Notes: generated from the letters alone by a model not told the origin. A stretch of DNA of 64,000 bases from Prevotellaceae bacterium UBA2852 (GCA_002350855.1 DEFM01000002.1:63516-127515); one strand, 5' to 3'; positions 15,721 through 24,480 are shown, counted from the first letter of the stretch. Translations and numbers: made by a program.

Positions 15721-18591
15721 ATGCAACGACTCATTCTGACCATACTATTTCTTACAAACATTCTTGTAAGTGTTAATGCACAGGACTTCAAGAAATCCAT
15801 CAGTTCCTATGTCGAGACCTTCAGCCGTAGCGACATGCATATAGGAAAGCCCAAGCTACAGGAAATCATTGTTGACGACAGTCTCCAAGCCATCCGTGTG
15901 AGATGCAACGACACTTTTGGCGAGCAATACTTCACCGAAGAATCCGTGGAACGCGTTTACCGTGACGTCAAACGAATGATTCCCGACAGCCTTCGCCACT
16001 ACACCCTCACCGTGGAGACCGACAACCACCCTATTGAGGAACTTGTCCCCAACGCCATACGCACCAAGAACAAGACCAGTGAACTCACTTGGGGAAAAAT
16101 CGAATACAAAGGCGCTCCATGGGTCAAGAACCTCTCCCGTCCGTTCAGCATCACTCACGGACTCGAAGGAGTGCATCTGGCTGTCTGCCAGAGCCACGGC
16201 ATATTCTACGACCAGAAGAAAAAGACCTGGCGCTGGCAACGTCCACGTCTGTTCTGCACTACCGAAGACCTCTTCACCCAGACCATTGTCCTGCCCTATA
16301 TCATTCCCATGCTGGAAAATGCCGGAGCCATTGTCTATACAGCACGTGAACGAAACTGGCAGCGCAACGAGGTGATAGTGGACAACGACGCTCCCAATGC
16401 CAACGGCAGCGCCTACATAGAGCAGAAAGCATCATACATGCCTACATCCATCTGGGGCGACTGCGACAAGCCAGGATTCGCAAAGACCAAAAGCGTCTAT
16501 TATCCAGGCGACAATCCTTTCCGTCATGGCACGGCAAGAGTAACCGTCACTACTACCGACAAGGAACACGCTTCCGCCATAGAGTGGATTCCCAACATTC
16601 CTGAAGACGGAGCCTATGCAGTCTATGTGTCATATCAGACTCAGCCAAAATCCATCGACAACGCACACTACACCGTTTACCACAAAGGCGGAAAAACTGA
16701 ATTCTCCGTCAACCAGCAGATGGGCGGAAGCACATGGGTGTATCTCGGCACATTCGACTTTGAGAAAGGCTCAAGCAACAGCGGCATGGTCACTCTCGAC
16801 AACTACAGCCATCAGTCGGGCGTAGTGACTGCCGACGCTGTGCGCTTCGGAGGAGGAATGGGAAATATCAGCATGGGCGGAAGCAAGAGCGGGCTTCCCC
16901 GATGGGCGGAAGCAGCACGCTATTCAGCACAGTGGGCAGGAATGCGCGACACCACCTACGACTGCTACAACGGAGAGGATGACTACAAGAGCGACATACA
17001 GTCACGTCCTCGGGTAGCCAACGAACTGGCAGGCGGTTCAGTCTATGCACCCACTATCGACGGTCGCCGTGTGCCTATAGAACTCAATCTCGCCTTCCAC
17101 TCCGATGCAGGATTCTCACGTACCGACGAATTGATTGGTTCGCTCTCCATCTGCTCCACCAATTTCTACGACGGTAAGACCAATGCAGGAATCACACGCT
17201 ACGTCAGCCGCGACCTCGCAAGCCTCTTCCTGCTCAATCTGCGCAAAGACCTCAGACAGTACAAATGGGAAGTGCGCAAGCTCTTCAACCGCAACTACGG
17301 AGAGACCCGAGTGCCTCAGATGCCTGGAGCACTCCTTGAGATGCTGTCGCACCAGAACTTCGCAGACATGCGTCTGGGCTTCAATCCTCAGTTCAAGTTC
17401 GATTTCGCACGTTCCGCCTACAAGACCATCGTCAAGTATATTGCTGCGACCCACAATCGCGACTACACCATTCAGCCCCTGCCGGTCAGAAACTTTGCCG
17501 TGACCATAGACGAGAAGGAATCACGGGCTTCATTGTCGTGGGAACCCACCAACGATGAGTTAGAGCCTACCGCCCACCCCACACATTATATATTATATGT
17601 GCGTCGCGACAACGGCAGCTACGACAACGGAACCATCATTAACGGTTCGTCCTGCACCATCAAGCTCAACAAAGACCGCCTCTACTCATTCCGTGTCTGT
17701 GCCTACAACAAAGGCGGAATCAGCTTCCCCTCCGAAACACTCACCGCATATATCGACTCAAAGAGCAAAGGAAAGATACTCATCGTAAACTCCTTCACCC
17801 GACTCTCAGGGCCAGCCTCCTACAACACCTCCACCGAACAGGGATTCCTCCTTGGCGAAGATCCGGGTATACCCTATGGAGCGTTTGCCGGATTCTGTGG
17901 AGAGCAGAAAGTCTTCACGAAGTCCACCATGGGTTCGGAAGCAACTACAGGACTCGGCTATAGCGGAACCGAACTCGAAGGCAAAATCATCATGGGCAAT
18001 ACATTCGACTATCCTGCCCTCCACGGACAAGGCATCATGCCCACCCACTACTCTTTCTGCTCATGCAGCGAGGAAGCATTCGTCTATGCCAATGCCGATG
18101 CAAGTACATCCGCCCATAAGCCACTCCACATGTCTAACTACAAAATGATAGACGTCATCTACGGAGTGCAGAAGGAATTCAGCTCAAAGACCAAGAACCT
18201 CCTCAGGCAATATGTCGAGCTGGGAGGCAGAATCCTCGTAAGCGGAGCAAACATCGTTTCCGGAAATGCCGTACCCGCGGAACTGTTCAAAACCACACTC
18301 GACGGCAGGATAAAGAACCAGAACATCAACGCTCTCCAGGGATGCGGCACCCACTTCTCCATCTACCGCAGCATGAACCCCGAGAGCTATGCCGTGCCAC
18401 AGACAGAGGCACTCACAGCCCAGGCACCCGCATTTGCCATGCTTGCATATTCCACCGGACAGACAGCAGGCGTAGCCTATGAAGGCAACGACTACAAATC
18501 CATCATACTCGGATTCCCGATAGAAAGCATCAAGGAAACTTCCGTACGCAATCAACTCATCACTGCATTCGTCACATTCCTATGCAAATAA
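15721..18591 (+). CDS. Exported golvesin-domain, amidase-like protein ('xanthan lyase' annotation)
   Basis: Exported protein of 956 residues with a signal peptide (about residues 1-20). It appears to be an N-acetylmuramoyl-L-alanine amidase (Amidase_3-like) fold split by an inserted golvesin C-terminal-like beta domain. The amidase parts are the CQSHGIFYDQ segment (near 160), the SDAG motif after FH (near 462) and the VPQMPGALLEMLSHQN block (near 535). The golvesin domain spans about residues 240-380. A fibronectin type III-like domain follows (about 595-680), then a Rossmann-like C-terminal region. Such proteins are often labelled xanthan lyase without evidence. It is co-transcribed with the plug-domain gene. 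Confidence 0.7.
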   Translation: MQRLILTILFLTNILVSVNAQDFKKSISSYVETFSRSDMHIGKPKLQEIIVDDSLQAIRVRCNDTFGEQYFTEESVERVYRDVKRMIPDSLRHYTLTVETDNHPIEELVPNAIRTKNKTSELTWGKIEYKGAPWVKNLSRPFSITHGLEGVHLAVCQSHGIFYDQKKKTWRWQRPRLFCTTEDLFTQTIVLPYIIPMLENAGAIVYTARERNWQRNEVIVDNDAPNANGSAYIEQKASYMPTSIWGDCDKPGFAKTKSVYYPGDNPFRHGTARVTVTTTDKEHASAIEWIPNIPEDGAYAVYVSYQTQPKSIDNAHYTVYHKGGKTEFSVNQQMGGSTWVYLGTFDFEKGSSNSGMVTLDNYSHQSGVVTADAVRFGGGMGNISMGGSKSGLPRWAEAARYSAQWAGMRDTTYDCYNGEDDYKSDIQSRPRVANELAGGSVYAPTIDGRRVPIELNLAFHSDAGFSRTDELIGSLSICSTNFYDGKTNAGITRYVSRDLASLFLLNLRKDLRQYKWEVRKLFNRNYGETRVPQMPGALLEMLSHQNFADMRLGFNPQFKFDFARSAYKTIVKYIAATHNRDYTIQPLPVRNFAVTIDEKESRASLSWEPTNDELEPTAHPTHYILYVRRDNGSYDNGTIINGSSCTIKLNKDRLYSFRVCAYNKGGISFPSETLTAYIDSKSKGKILIVNSFTRLSGPASYNTSTEQGFLLGEDPGIPYGAFAGFCGEQKVFTKSTMGSEATTGLGYSGTELEGKIIMGNTFDYPALHGQGIMPTHYSFCSCSEEAFVYANADASTSAHKPLHMSNYKMIDVIYGVQKEFSSKTKNLLRQYVELGGRILVSGANIVSGNAVPAELFKTTLDGRIKNQNINALQGCGTHFSIYRSMNPESYAVPQTEALTAQAPAFAMLAYSTGQTAGVAYEGNDYKSIILGFPIESIKETSVRNQLITAFVTFLCK

Positions 18592-20483
18592 CCGACTGGC
18601 TTCCCACCACCAAGAAAGAAGTGGAACTCCACGGATGGCAACAACTCGATGTCATCCTCTTCAGTGGTGACGCCTATGTCGACCACCCATCCTTCGGAGC
18701 AGCAGTCATAGGACGAGTGCTACAGGCCGAGGGACTGCGTGTGGCCATCGTTCCGCAACCCGACTGGCACGGTGACTTCCGCGATTTCAAGAAACTCGGA
18801 CGTCCCCGTCTCTTCTTCGGCGTATCACCCGGGGCAATGGACTCCATGGTCAACAAATACACAGCAGCGCGCCGTCTGCGGTCAGAAGACGCCTACTCAC
18901 CCGACGGACGCCATGACTGCCGTCCCGAATACCCGTCAATCGTCTATACCAACATCCTCCGGCAACTCTACCCCGACGTGCCCATCGTGCTCGGAGGAAT
19001 AGAAGCATCTTTGCGACGACTCACCCACTACGACTACTGGCAAGACCGTCTGCGTCCGTCCATCCTCTGCGACGCACCAGCCGACCTGCTCATCTACGGT
19101 ATGGGAGAGAAGCCCATCACCTCGCTCGCACACCTGCTCATGGAGCAAGACTGCGAAATCACTCGCGACCACTTCCTCCAACTCATGCTGCGCCACCCCC
19201 AGCGGCAGACAGCCATGCTCCTCGCAGAGAAAGACATCCCCGGAGGAATCCGCACCAACGACATCATACTCCACAGCCACTCCGCCTGCTTTGCCGACAA
19301 GCGCAAGCAAGCCGAGAACTTCCGCCACATTGAGGAAGAATCCAACAAATACGAAGCCCGTCGTATCATCCAAGAGGCTATTCATCCGGATGGGGTAAAT
19401 ACTCCCCTCCCTCGCAGGGAGAGGTATGGGGGAGGATCCAGGTCTGTTATCGTCGTCAATCCTCCCTACCAACCTATGACACAGGACGAACTCGACCAAG
19501 CGTTCGACCTGCCTTACACAAGAATGCCCCACCCCAAGTACAAGGGCAAGAGGATACCAGCCTACGAGATGATAAAATTCTCCATCTGCCTCCACCGAGG
19601 ATGCTTCGGAGGATGCGCCTTCTGCACCATCTCAGCACATCAGGGCAAATTCATCACATCCCGTTCCAAGGCAAGCATCATGCGCGAGGCAGAAGCCATT
19701 ACCCGTATGCCCGACTTCAAGGGAAACTTCAGCGACCTTGGAGGGCCGTCTGCCAATATGTACGCCATGCACGGCAAAGACCTCGACCGGTGCCACCGCT
19801 GTGCGCGGCCTTCGTGCATCTTCCCCAAGGTCTGTCCGAATCTCAATACCGACCATTCACCCCTGTTGGACATCTACCGTTCAGTAGATGCCCTGCCTGG
19901 AGTCCGGCACAGCTATATAGGCAGCGGAGTGAGATATGACCTCCTGCTACATCCTACGGGTGATGCACACATTGACCGAGTTAACAGGGAATATACACGT
20001 GAACTCATAACCAAGCACGTCAGCGGGCGGCTTAAGGTAGCGCCAGAGCATACATCCGACCGAGTACTGCAGATTATGCGTAAGCCCTCGTTCCAGCTCT
20101 TTTATCAGTTCAAGCGGCTGTTTGATAACATCTGCAGGGAAGCGAAGCTTAGGCAGCAGATCATACCCTACTTCATTTCGTCACACCCAGGAAGTACTGT
20201 GGAGGATATGGCGGAACTCGCAGCCATCACACGTAAACTGGACTTCCAGCTTGAGCAGGTTCAGGACTTCACCCCCACTCCGATGACTGTAGCCACGGAG
20301 GCTTGGTACACAGGCTACCATCCATATACACTGGAACCGATATTCTCAGCCAAGACACCGGCTGAGAAGCAGGCCCAGCGTCAGTTCTTCTTCTGGTACA
20401 AGGCACAGGAGCAGAAGAGCATCATTCGTGAACTGCGACGCATCCATCGTGAAGATCTGATAAATCAGCTCTTCGATCGGTAA
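18582..20483 (+). CDS. YgiQ-family radical SAM protein
   Basis: Radical SAM enzyme of the UPF0313/YgiQ family with unknown substrate. It has 633 residues. The 4Fe-4S motif is CFGGCAFC with cysteines 341, 345 and 348. The N-terminal domain looks B12-binding-like (LGGIEASLRRLTHYDYW). A second cysteine cluster follows (CHRCARPSCIFPKVCPN). Residues of about 267-286 (from the codon after IIQEA to that before RSVIVVNPPY) are encoded by a family A dispersed repeat and have no counterpart in the family as I know it. The ATG overlaps the preceding gene by 10 bases. Confidence 0.92.
   Translation: MQITDWLPTTKKEVELHGWQQLDVILFSGDAYVDHPSFGAAVIGRVLQAEGLRVAIVPQPDWHGDFRDFKKLGRPRLFFGVSPGAMDSMVNKYTAARRLRSEDAYSPDGRHDCRPEYPSIVYTNILRQLYPDVPIVLGGIEASLRRLTHYDYWQDRLRPSILCDAPADLLIYGMGEKPITSLAHLLMEQDCEITRDHFLQLMLRHPQRQTAMLLAEKDIPGGIRTNDIILHSHSACFADKRKQAENFRHIEEESNKYEARRIIQEAIHPDGVNTPLPRRERYGGGSRSVIVVNPPYQPMTQDELDQAFDLPYTRMPHPKYKGKRIPAYEMIKFSICLHRGCFGGCAFCTISAHQGKFITSRSKASIMREAEAITRMPDFKGNFSDLGGPSANMYAMHGKDLDRCHRCARPSCIFPKVCPNLNTDHSPLLDIYRSVDALPGVRHSYIGSGVRYDLLLHPTGDAHIDRVNREYTRELITKHVSGRLKVAPEHTSDRVLQIMRKPSFQLFYQFKRLFDNICREAKLRQQIIPYFISSHPGSTVEDMAELAAITRKLDFQLEQVQDFTPTPMTVATEAWYTGYHPYTLEPIFSAKTPAEKQAQRQFFFWYKAQEQKSIIRELRRIHREDLINQLFDR
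19383..19439 (+). repeat. Family A repeat copy 4, inside ygiQ coding sequence
   Basis: Begins with CATCCGGATG as copy 5 does, then the C-rich arm (ACTCCCCTCCC) and the G-rich arm (AGGGAGAGGTATGGGGGAGG). It is read in frame without a stop and ends just before the RSVIVVNPPY codons. Confidence 0.8.
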
Positions 20484-20531
20484 GAAAATCTGATTGCCAA
20501 ACTATTCGATAATAGTAAGCCGCCAAAACAG

Positions 20532-20612
20532 ACCGAAGTTTTTTCAAAAAAACACCACAGATTTATTAAAACAATCCACAGTGTTTTTCTAAAAAAACTT
20601 CGGTGATTTTTT
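20532..20612. terminator. Long hairpin between ygiQ and the transporter gene, probable bidirectional terminator
   Basis: Outer arms ACCGAAGTTTTTT (20532-20544) and AAAAAACTTCGGT (20592-20604) pair over 13 bases. Inner arms AAAAACAC (20548-20555) and GTGTTTTT (20581-20588) add eight. A T run follows on the plus strand (GATTTTTTATC). It separates two convergent genes. Confidence 0.7.
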
Positions 20613-20667
20613 ATCAGGATTCACCTTCCAAGAAATGGTCACCTATGCATAGTAAAAAACCGTGATG

Positions 20668-21225
20668 TTAAAGACTGGTTTTCAGTTTCTTACGCCATGA
20701 CAAATAGCCGAAAACCGCTATTACGACGTAGAGGGCGTAAAGCGATGCCTTAAAGGGTATGTCCTTGTAGAAATAAAGCACGGAGGTGACCACATCGACT
20801 GATATCCAGATGAACCATTGTTCCAAGTATTTCCGCGCCAACGCCCATATTCCCACTATACTCAACGCCGTGGTGAAGCTGTCTGCAAGGGGCACGGTGG
20901 AATTGGTGAAGTTGACGAGTAGGAGATAGATTCCCAACCATATCGCCAATGTAATCACAACTGCCGGCAGGATGTGGCTCCTACGGAAATGGGTGATTGG
21001 GCGTGCGGACTTCTGTTTTTTGTGATGTGTCCACGCATAGAATCCATAGACTGTCATGCAGATATAATAGAACTCCATGCCGCAATCGGCATAGAGTCCT
21101 TTCTGATAGTACAACACAATGCCCAGGACTTGCATGGCAAATCCTACAATCCACATCCAGATACTGGCTCTGAGTTCCAGTATGATGTAGGCAAGGCCGA
21201 GTATGGTGGTGGTAATGTCGAGCAT
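20668..21225 (-). CDS. pnuT: PnuC-family transporter, probable thiamine transporter PnuT
   Basis: Inner-membrane transporter of 185 residues with about six to seven hydrophobic segments. It belongs to the PnuC family (LRASIWMWIVGFAMQVLGI, WFIWISVDVVTSVLYFYKD). PnuC itself imports nicotinamide riboside. Here the gene starts three bases after the stop of a TonB-dependent receptor that follows a TPP riboswitch. That context points to thiamine, the role assigned to PnuT in Bacteroidetes TPP regulons. The substrate is inferred from regulation, not from a residue I can read. It is the last gene of the operon. Confidence 0.85.
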   Translation of the reverse strand: MLDITTTILGLAYIILELRASIWMWIVGFAMQVLGIVLYYQKGLYADCGMEFYYICMTVYGFYAWTHHKKQKSARPITHFRRSHILPAVVITLAIWLGIYLLLVNFTNSTVPLADSFTTALSIVGIWALARKYLEQWFIWISVDVVTSVLYFYKDIPFKASLYALYVVIAVFGYLSWRKKLKTSL

Positions 21226-21228
21226 GAA

Positions 21229-23538
21229 TTAGAAATTGATTGACAGATGGGCCATGAAGTGGAAGGGGGCTGAGGGTGCGAATCCAGTGGCTTCGCTGTC
21301 GCGGAGTCCCCAGGTGTTGACTGCATAGACGTGGCCGTTGGCGTCCTGACGGAACTGGGGTGCTGCCCATCCGTTGTTGTCGAACTTGGCGCTAAAGAGG
21401 TTGTAGAGTGCCACTCCTACCCGAGCTGACTTGAAGCCCCATGACGGGATGGAGAAGTTGTAGCTGAGGTCGATGTTGGTGGTGAACTGCTCTCCAAGCA
21501 TGAGAGTCTCGTCGGTTGCCACGTCGTCGGTCATGCTCCAGTCATTCCAGCAGCGCATGGTCTTCACTCCGTAGTTGGTGAGGTACTGCTCTCCTATGTA
21601 ACGGGTGTGGATTGATGCTTCCCAGTTTTTATAGTTGAAGTTGAGGATGTTGTTGAAAATCACGTCGGGTGAGAAGCTGATTGGTGTATCGCCTATATTG
21701 ACCTGAGTGGTGTAGTCATCGAGTGTGACTATCATGTCCTTGACACGGTTACGGCTGAATGTGGCGTTGACGTCCCAACGGAACCAGTCGACAGGCTTCC
21801 ATGCTGCTTCGAGTTCGACTCCGAGTCGGTAGCTCTTGTCGAGGTTCTTGGTGATGGCTTCGCCTTCGTCATTGAGTTCTCCTGTAAGCACGAACTGGTT
21901 ATTGTAGTTCATGTAGTAGAAGTTGGCGCCTGCGGAGAACTGCTTGGCCTGGAACTGATAGCCTACCTCGAGGTCGTTGAGCCGCTCTGCGCGGATCGGG
22001 TTGCCCCAATACTTCTGATAATGGTCGCGGGTGGGTTCACGATGTGCTATGGCATAGGAGGCATAGAGCCGATGTCCGCCACGAATCTCATAGTTGAGTC
22101 CGAACTTAGGATTGAAGAAGTCGAAGTTGTGGTTGAGGTCATAGACAATACGACCGTTGTCGTCCCACTCGTCTGAGGGTCCTTCCATCTGGTAGTTGAC
22201 ATGACGGTACTGGAGATCGAGGAATGCGCTAAGACCCGGGAGGAATTCCCAATTTGCCTTTGCATAGATGTTGCCGTCGGTCTTGCGTGAGTCGTTGCTG
22301 TAGTACTCGTAGTTGGGCTGGAGTCCGGGAAGTGCGAGAGGGGTGGTTTCCGCTCCTTTATAATATGGCGTGCCTACCCAAAGCACATGTCCCTTGTGGG
22401 TGGCATCGAAATGGTTGATGGCTCCACCGAGGTTGAAGGTGAGTCCGTTGCGGTTGTTGTAGTTGAAGGATGACACGAGTCCGTAGAAGTCTTTTTCTCC
22501 GTCCTTGCGCTGCACGAGATTGGCACGCATGGATGTGTCGTCGGTAAGGAGGTATTTATAGAGTTTCTTACCTGTCTTCATCTGGTCGTAGTCATAATCG
22601 TCGTGGGTGTAGTGGAGCGCCACGTTCATGGTCCACTGGTTGTTGAGCCACTGGTTCCAGTGAAGCTGATAGTGCTGCTGCTGGTAGTTGTCGTACTGAT
22701 CGTCGTAGAACTTCATATTGCCGTCATTGTCGTAGTAGAGTCCACAGGAGTTGTAACGGCGTCCATATAGGCTCTGCTCATACTTTGAGGTGTAGTTCCA
22801 CGCCATATAGGTGCGCTCGGTGCTGTTGAAGGTAATGAACTTGACGGTGGTGTTGTCGCTATAGTAGCCTGCCTGAAGGAAATAGGAGTTGAAGGCTGAC
22901 GTGGCTCTGTCGATATAGCCGTCGCTACCGATGTTGGAAAGTCGTCCCTGAATGCCGAAATGGTTGGAGAAGAGTCCTGTGCCGAAGCGTACGGTCTCCT
23001 TGTGAGTGGCATATGAACCTCCGCTCATGTCGAGACTTACGAAGGGCTTGCTTTCAATTCCCTCTGTCTGCATGTTGATGGTGGCTCCAAACGCTCCGGC
23101 TCCGTTGGTGCTGGTTCCCACACCACGCTGAATCTGGATGGACTGCACGCTGCTGGAGAAGTCTCCGAGGTCGGAGAAATAGATCTGTGAACTCTCGCTG
23201 TCGTTAAGCGGAATGCCGTTTGCAGTGACATTGATACGTGAAGCGTCGGTTCCACGTACACGGACGCTGGTATATCCAATGCCATTTCCCGCATCGGTAG
23301 TGGTGGTGACGCTGGGCAATGTGGATAGGAGCGACGGGACGTCCTTTCCGAAGTTGACAGTCTGAATCTGAGTTCTGTCGAGATTCTTGTAAGCGATTGG
23401 TGTTTTGCTTCCTGCACGAAGTGAAGTGACTGTCACTTCCTGCAATTCACGAACATGTGTTGTGTCAACGTGTGTTTGTGCGTTGGCTAATCCCGCAAGC
23501 ATCATAGTGCAGATGCCTGCAAACAATCTTTTTTCCAT
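21229..23538 (-). CDS. TonB-dependent receptor, probable thiamine outer-membrane transporter
   Basis: Outer-membrane receptor of 769 residues that imports its ligand with energy from TonB-ExbBD. Signal peptide (residues 1-20), then the TonB box region and plug domain (KDVPSLLSTLPSVTTT, GYTSVRVRGTDASRINVTANGIPLND), then a 22-strand-type barrel ending in the aromatic MAHLSINF. No SusD partner follows and there is no carboxypeptidase-like N-terminal domain, so it is a small-molecule receptor. The TPP riboswitch in its leader makes thiamine or a thiamine precursor the likely ligand. The first gene of the operon with pnuT. Confidence 0.9.
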   Translation of the reverse strand: MEKRLFAGICTMMLAGLANAQTHVDTTHVRELQEVTVTSLRAGSKTPIAYKNLDRTQIQTVNFGKDVPSLLSTLPSVTTTTDAGNGIGYTSVRVRGTDASRINVTANGIPLNDSESSQIYFSDLGDFSSSVQSIQIQRGVGTSTNGAGAFGATINMQTEGIESKPFVSLDMSGGSYATHKETVRFGTGLFSNHFGIQGRLSNIGSDGYIDRATSAFNSYFLQAGYYSDNTTVKFITFNSTERTYMAWNYTSKYEQSLYGRRYNSCGLYYDNDGNMKFYDDQYDNYQQQHYQLHWNQWLNNQWTMNVALHYTHDDYDYDQMKTGKKLYKYLLTDDTSMRANLVQRKDGEKDFYGLVSSFNYNNRNGLTFNLGGAINHFDATHKGHVLWVGTPYYKGAETTPLALPGLQPNYEYYSNDSRKTDGNIYAKANWEFLPGLSAFLDLQYRHVNYQMEGPSDEWDDNGRIVYDLNHNFDFFNPKFGLNYEIRGGHRLYASYAIAHREPTRDHYQKYWGNPIRAERLNDLEVGYQFQAKQFSAGANFYYMNYNNQFVLTGELNDEGEAITKNLDKSYRLGVELEAAWKPVDWFRWDVNATFSRNRVKDMIVTLDDYTTQVNIGDTPISFSPDVIFNNILNFNYKNWEASIHTRYIGEQYLTNYGVKTMRCWNDWSMTDDVATDETLMLGEQFTTNIDLSYNFSIPSWGFKSARVGVALYNLFSAKFDNNGWAAPQFRQDANGHVYAVNTWGLRDSEATGFAPSAPFHFMAHLSINF

Positions 23539-23540
23539 TT

Positions 23541-23586
23541 CTTTCCTTTGTTTTGTTTAGAATTAATAATAATAAAACAAAGGGGT
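23541..23586 (-). promoter_or_regulatory. Riboswitch expression platform: ribosome-site sequestor hairpin
   Basis: On the minus strand CCTTTGTTTT (23583-23574) pairs perfectly with AAAACAAAGG (23554-23545). The second arm overlaps the only purine-rich site (AAAGGAAAG) before the ATG at 23538. The overlapping ACCCCTTT (23586-23579) is also complementary to AAAGGGGT at the aptamer 5' end (23684-23677), so the two pairings exclude each other. This implies translational OFF control by TPP. Confidence 0.7.
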
Positions 23587-23599
23587 AGAATAATCTATT

Positions 23600-23690
23600 C
23601 AGAAAATACCTTTCCCTACGGCGGTATTACCCGCATCAGGTTCTTAGGGTATGATCTCAGCCCAAATGAATTGAGCACCCCTTTTAATAT
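23600..23690 (-). ncRNA. TPP riboswitch (THI element)
   Basis: Minus-strand leader of the receptor gene. It has all conserved TPP-aptamer blocks in order: GGGGTGCTC, GGGCTGAGATCATACCC, GAACCTGAT, the GCGG/CCGC stem enclosing GTAATA, and CGTAGGGAAAGG. CTGAGA is the pyrimidine-recognition loop. The pyrophosphate side is the ACCTGAT to GTAGGGA part. The outer P1 stem is weak (AAAA/TTTT), as expected of a switching helix. It controls the TonB-dependent receptor and pnuT, presumably repressing them when TPP is plentiful. Confidence 0.96.
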
Positions 23691-23692
23691 AG

Positions 23693-23750
23693 TGAAGAGT
23701 GAAGTGTAAAGTGATTGTACCGGAGAATAGTGTGAAGAGTGAAGAATTGC
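23693..23750. repeat. Dispersed repeat family B, copy upstream of the riboswitch
   Basis: GTGAAGAGTGAAGTG units flank a GTGATTGTACCGGAG core. Related sequences are at 28334-28410 (two tandem copies), 35300-35325 (inverted) and as fragments at 8538 and 9182. Confidence 0.7.
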
Positions 23751-23808
23751 CATCCGGATGGTGGTGACTACTCCCCTCCATAACAGGGAGGGCAAGGGGG
23801 AGGGTCCT
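23751..23808. repeat. Family A repeat copy 5, directly after upp
   Basis: Begins with CATCCGGATG, then ACTACTCCCCTCC, a short spacer and GGGAGGGCAAGGGGGAGGGTC, ending within a few bases of the upp stop. Together with the family B copy it fills the whole gap between upp and the riboswitch; no promoter box was seen there. Confidence 0.8.
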
Positions 23809-24471
23809 CTACATCTTCTCTCCGTAAGCTAAGTCGCCGGCGTCACCGAGACCTGGAACGATGTATGCATGCTCGTTGAGAGTGGGGTCAATGGCTGCAC
23901 ACCAGAGGGTGACGTGGTCGAACTTGCTGAAAGCTTCCTTTACGTAATCCACACCTTTCTGCGACGCTATGACGCAGCAGAGATGTACGGAAGACGGAAC
24001 GCCTTTGGTACAGAAAGCCTCATAACCGAGTTCCATGCTTCCTCCTGTTGCCAACATCGGATCGGCAATAATGAGTGTCTTGCCTGTCAGATTAGGCGAA
24101 GCTATATATTCAATGTTTATTCCTACGTTTTTACATTCCTTGTCCTTGTAGTAGCGATAGGCTGAGACAAAGGCATTGCCAGCTTCGTCGAACACATCAA
24201 GGAAACCTTGGTGGAATGGAAGACCTGCACGGAAGATTGTTCCGATTACCACGTCATCGTCATGAGTGGAAGCTTTTGCTGTGCCTAATGGCGTCTTTAC
24301 TTTCTTCTCGCTGTAGCGGAGGGTTTTGCTTACCTCGTAAGCCATAAGCTGTCCGATACGAGTGAGATTGTGGCGGAAACGCATACGATCTCCCTGGATT
24401 TTGGCATCACGGAGTTCTGCCACATATTTGTTGACGACTGAATTGGATTCAGCAAAATTGATAATCTTCAT
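23809..24471 (-). CDS. upp: Uracil phosphoribosyltransferase
   Basis: Pyrimidine salvage: uracil + PRPP to UMP. It has 220 residues. The PRPP-binding loop is LIIADPMLATGGSM and the uracil-binding C-terminal part is YIVPGLGDAGDLAYG. An N-terminal type I phosphoribosyltransferase fold (MRFRHNLTRIGQLMAYE) is complete. It starts nine bases after the HAD hydrolase gene and is likely the last gene of the wzc-hydrolase-upp transcript. Confidence 0.97.
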   Translation of the reverse strand: MKIINFAESNSVVNKYVAELRDAKIQGDRMRFRHNLTRIGQLMAYEVSKTLRYSEKKVKTPLGTAKASTHDDDVVIGTIFRAGLPFHQGFLDVFDEAGNAFVSAYRYYKDKECKNVGINIEYIASPNLTGKTLIIADPMLATGGSMELGYEAFCTKGVPSSVHLCCVIASQKGVDYVKEAFSKFDHVTLWCAAIDPTLNEHAYIVPGLGDAGDLAYGEKM

Positions 24472-24480
24472 AGCAATAGT

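Noticed and set aside
6627..23808. Insertion sequence as the source of family A repeats
   Set aside because: No transposase or long terminal inverted repeats are present in the window; copies are under 80 bases. A REP- or MITE-like origin is only a suggestion.
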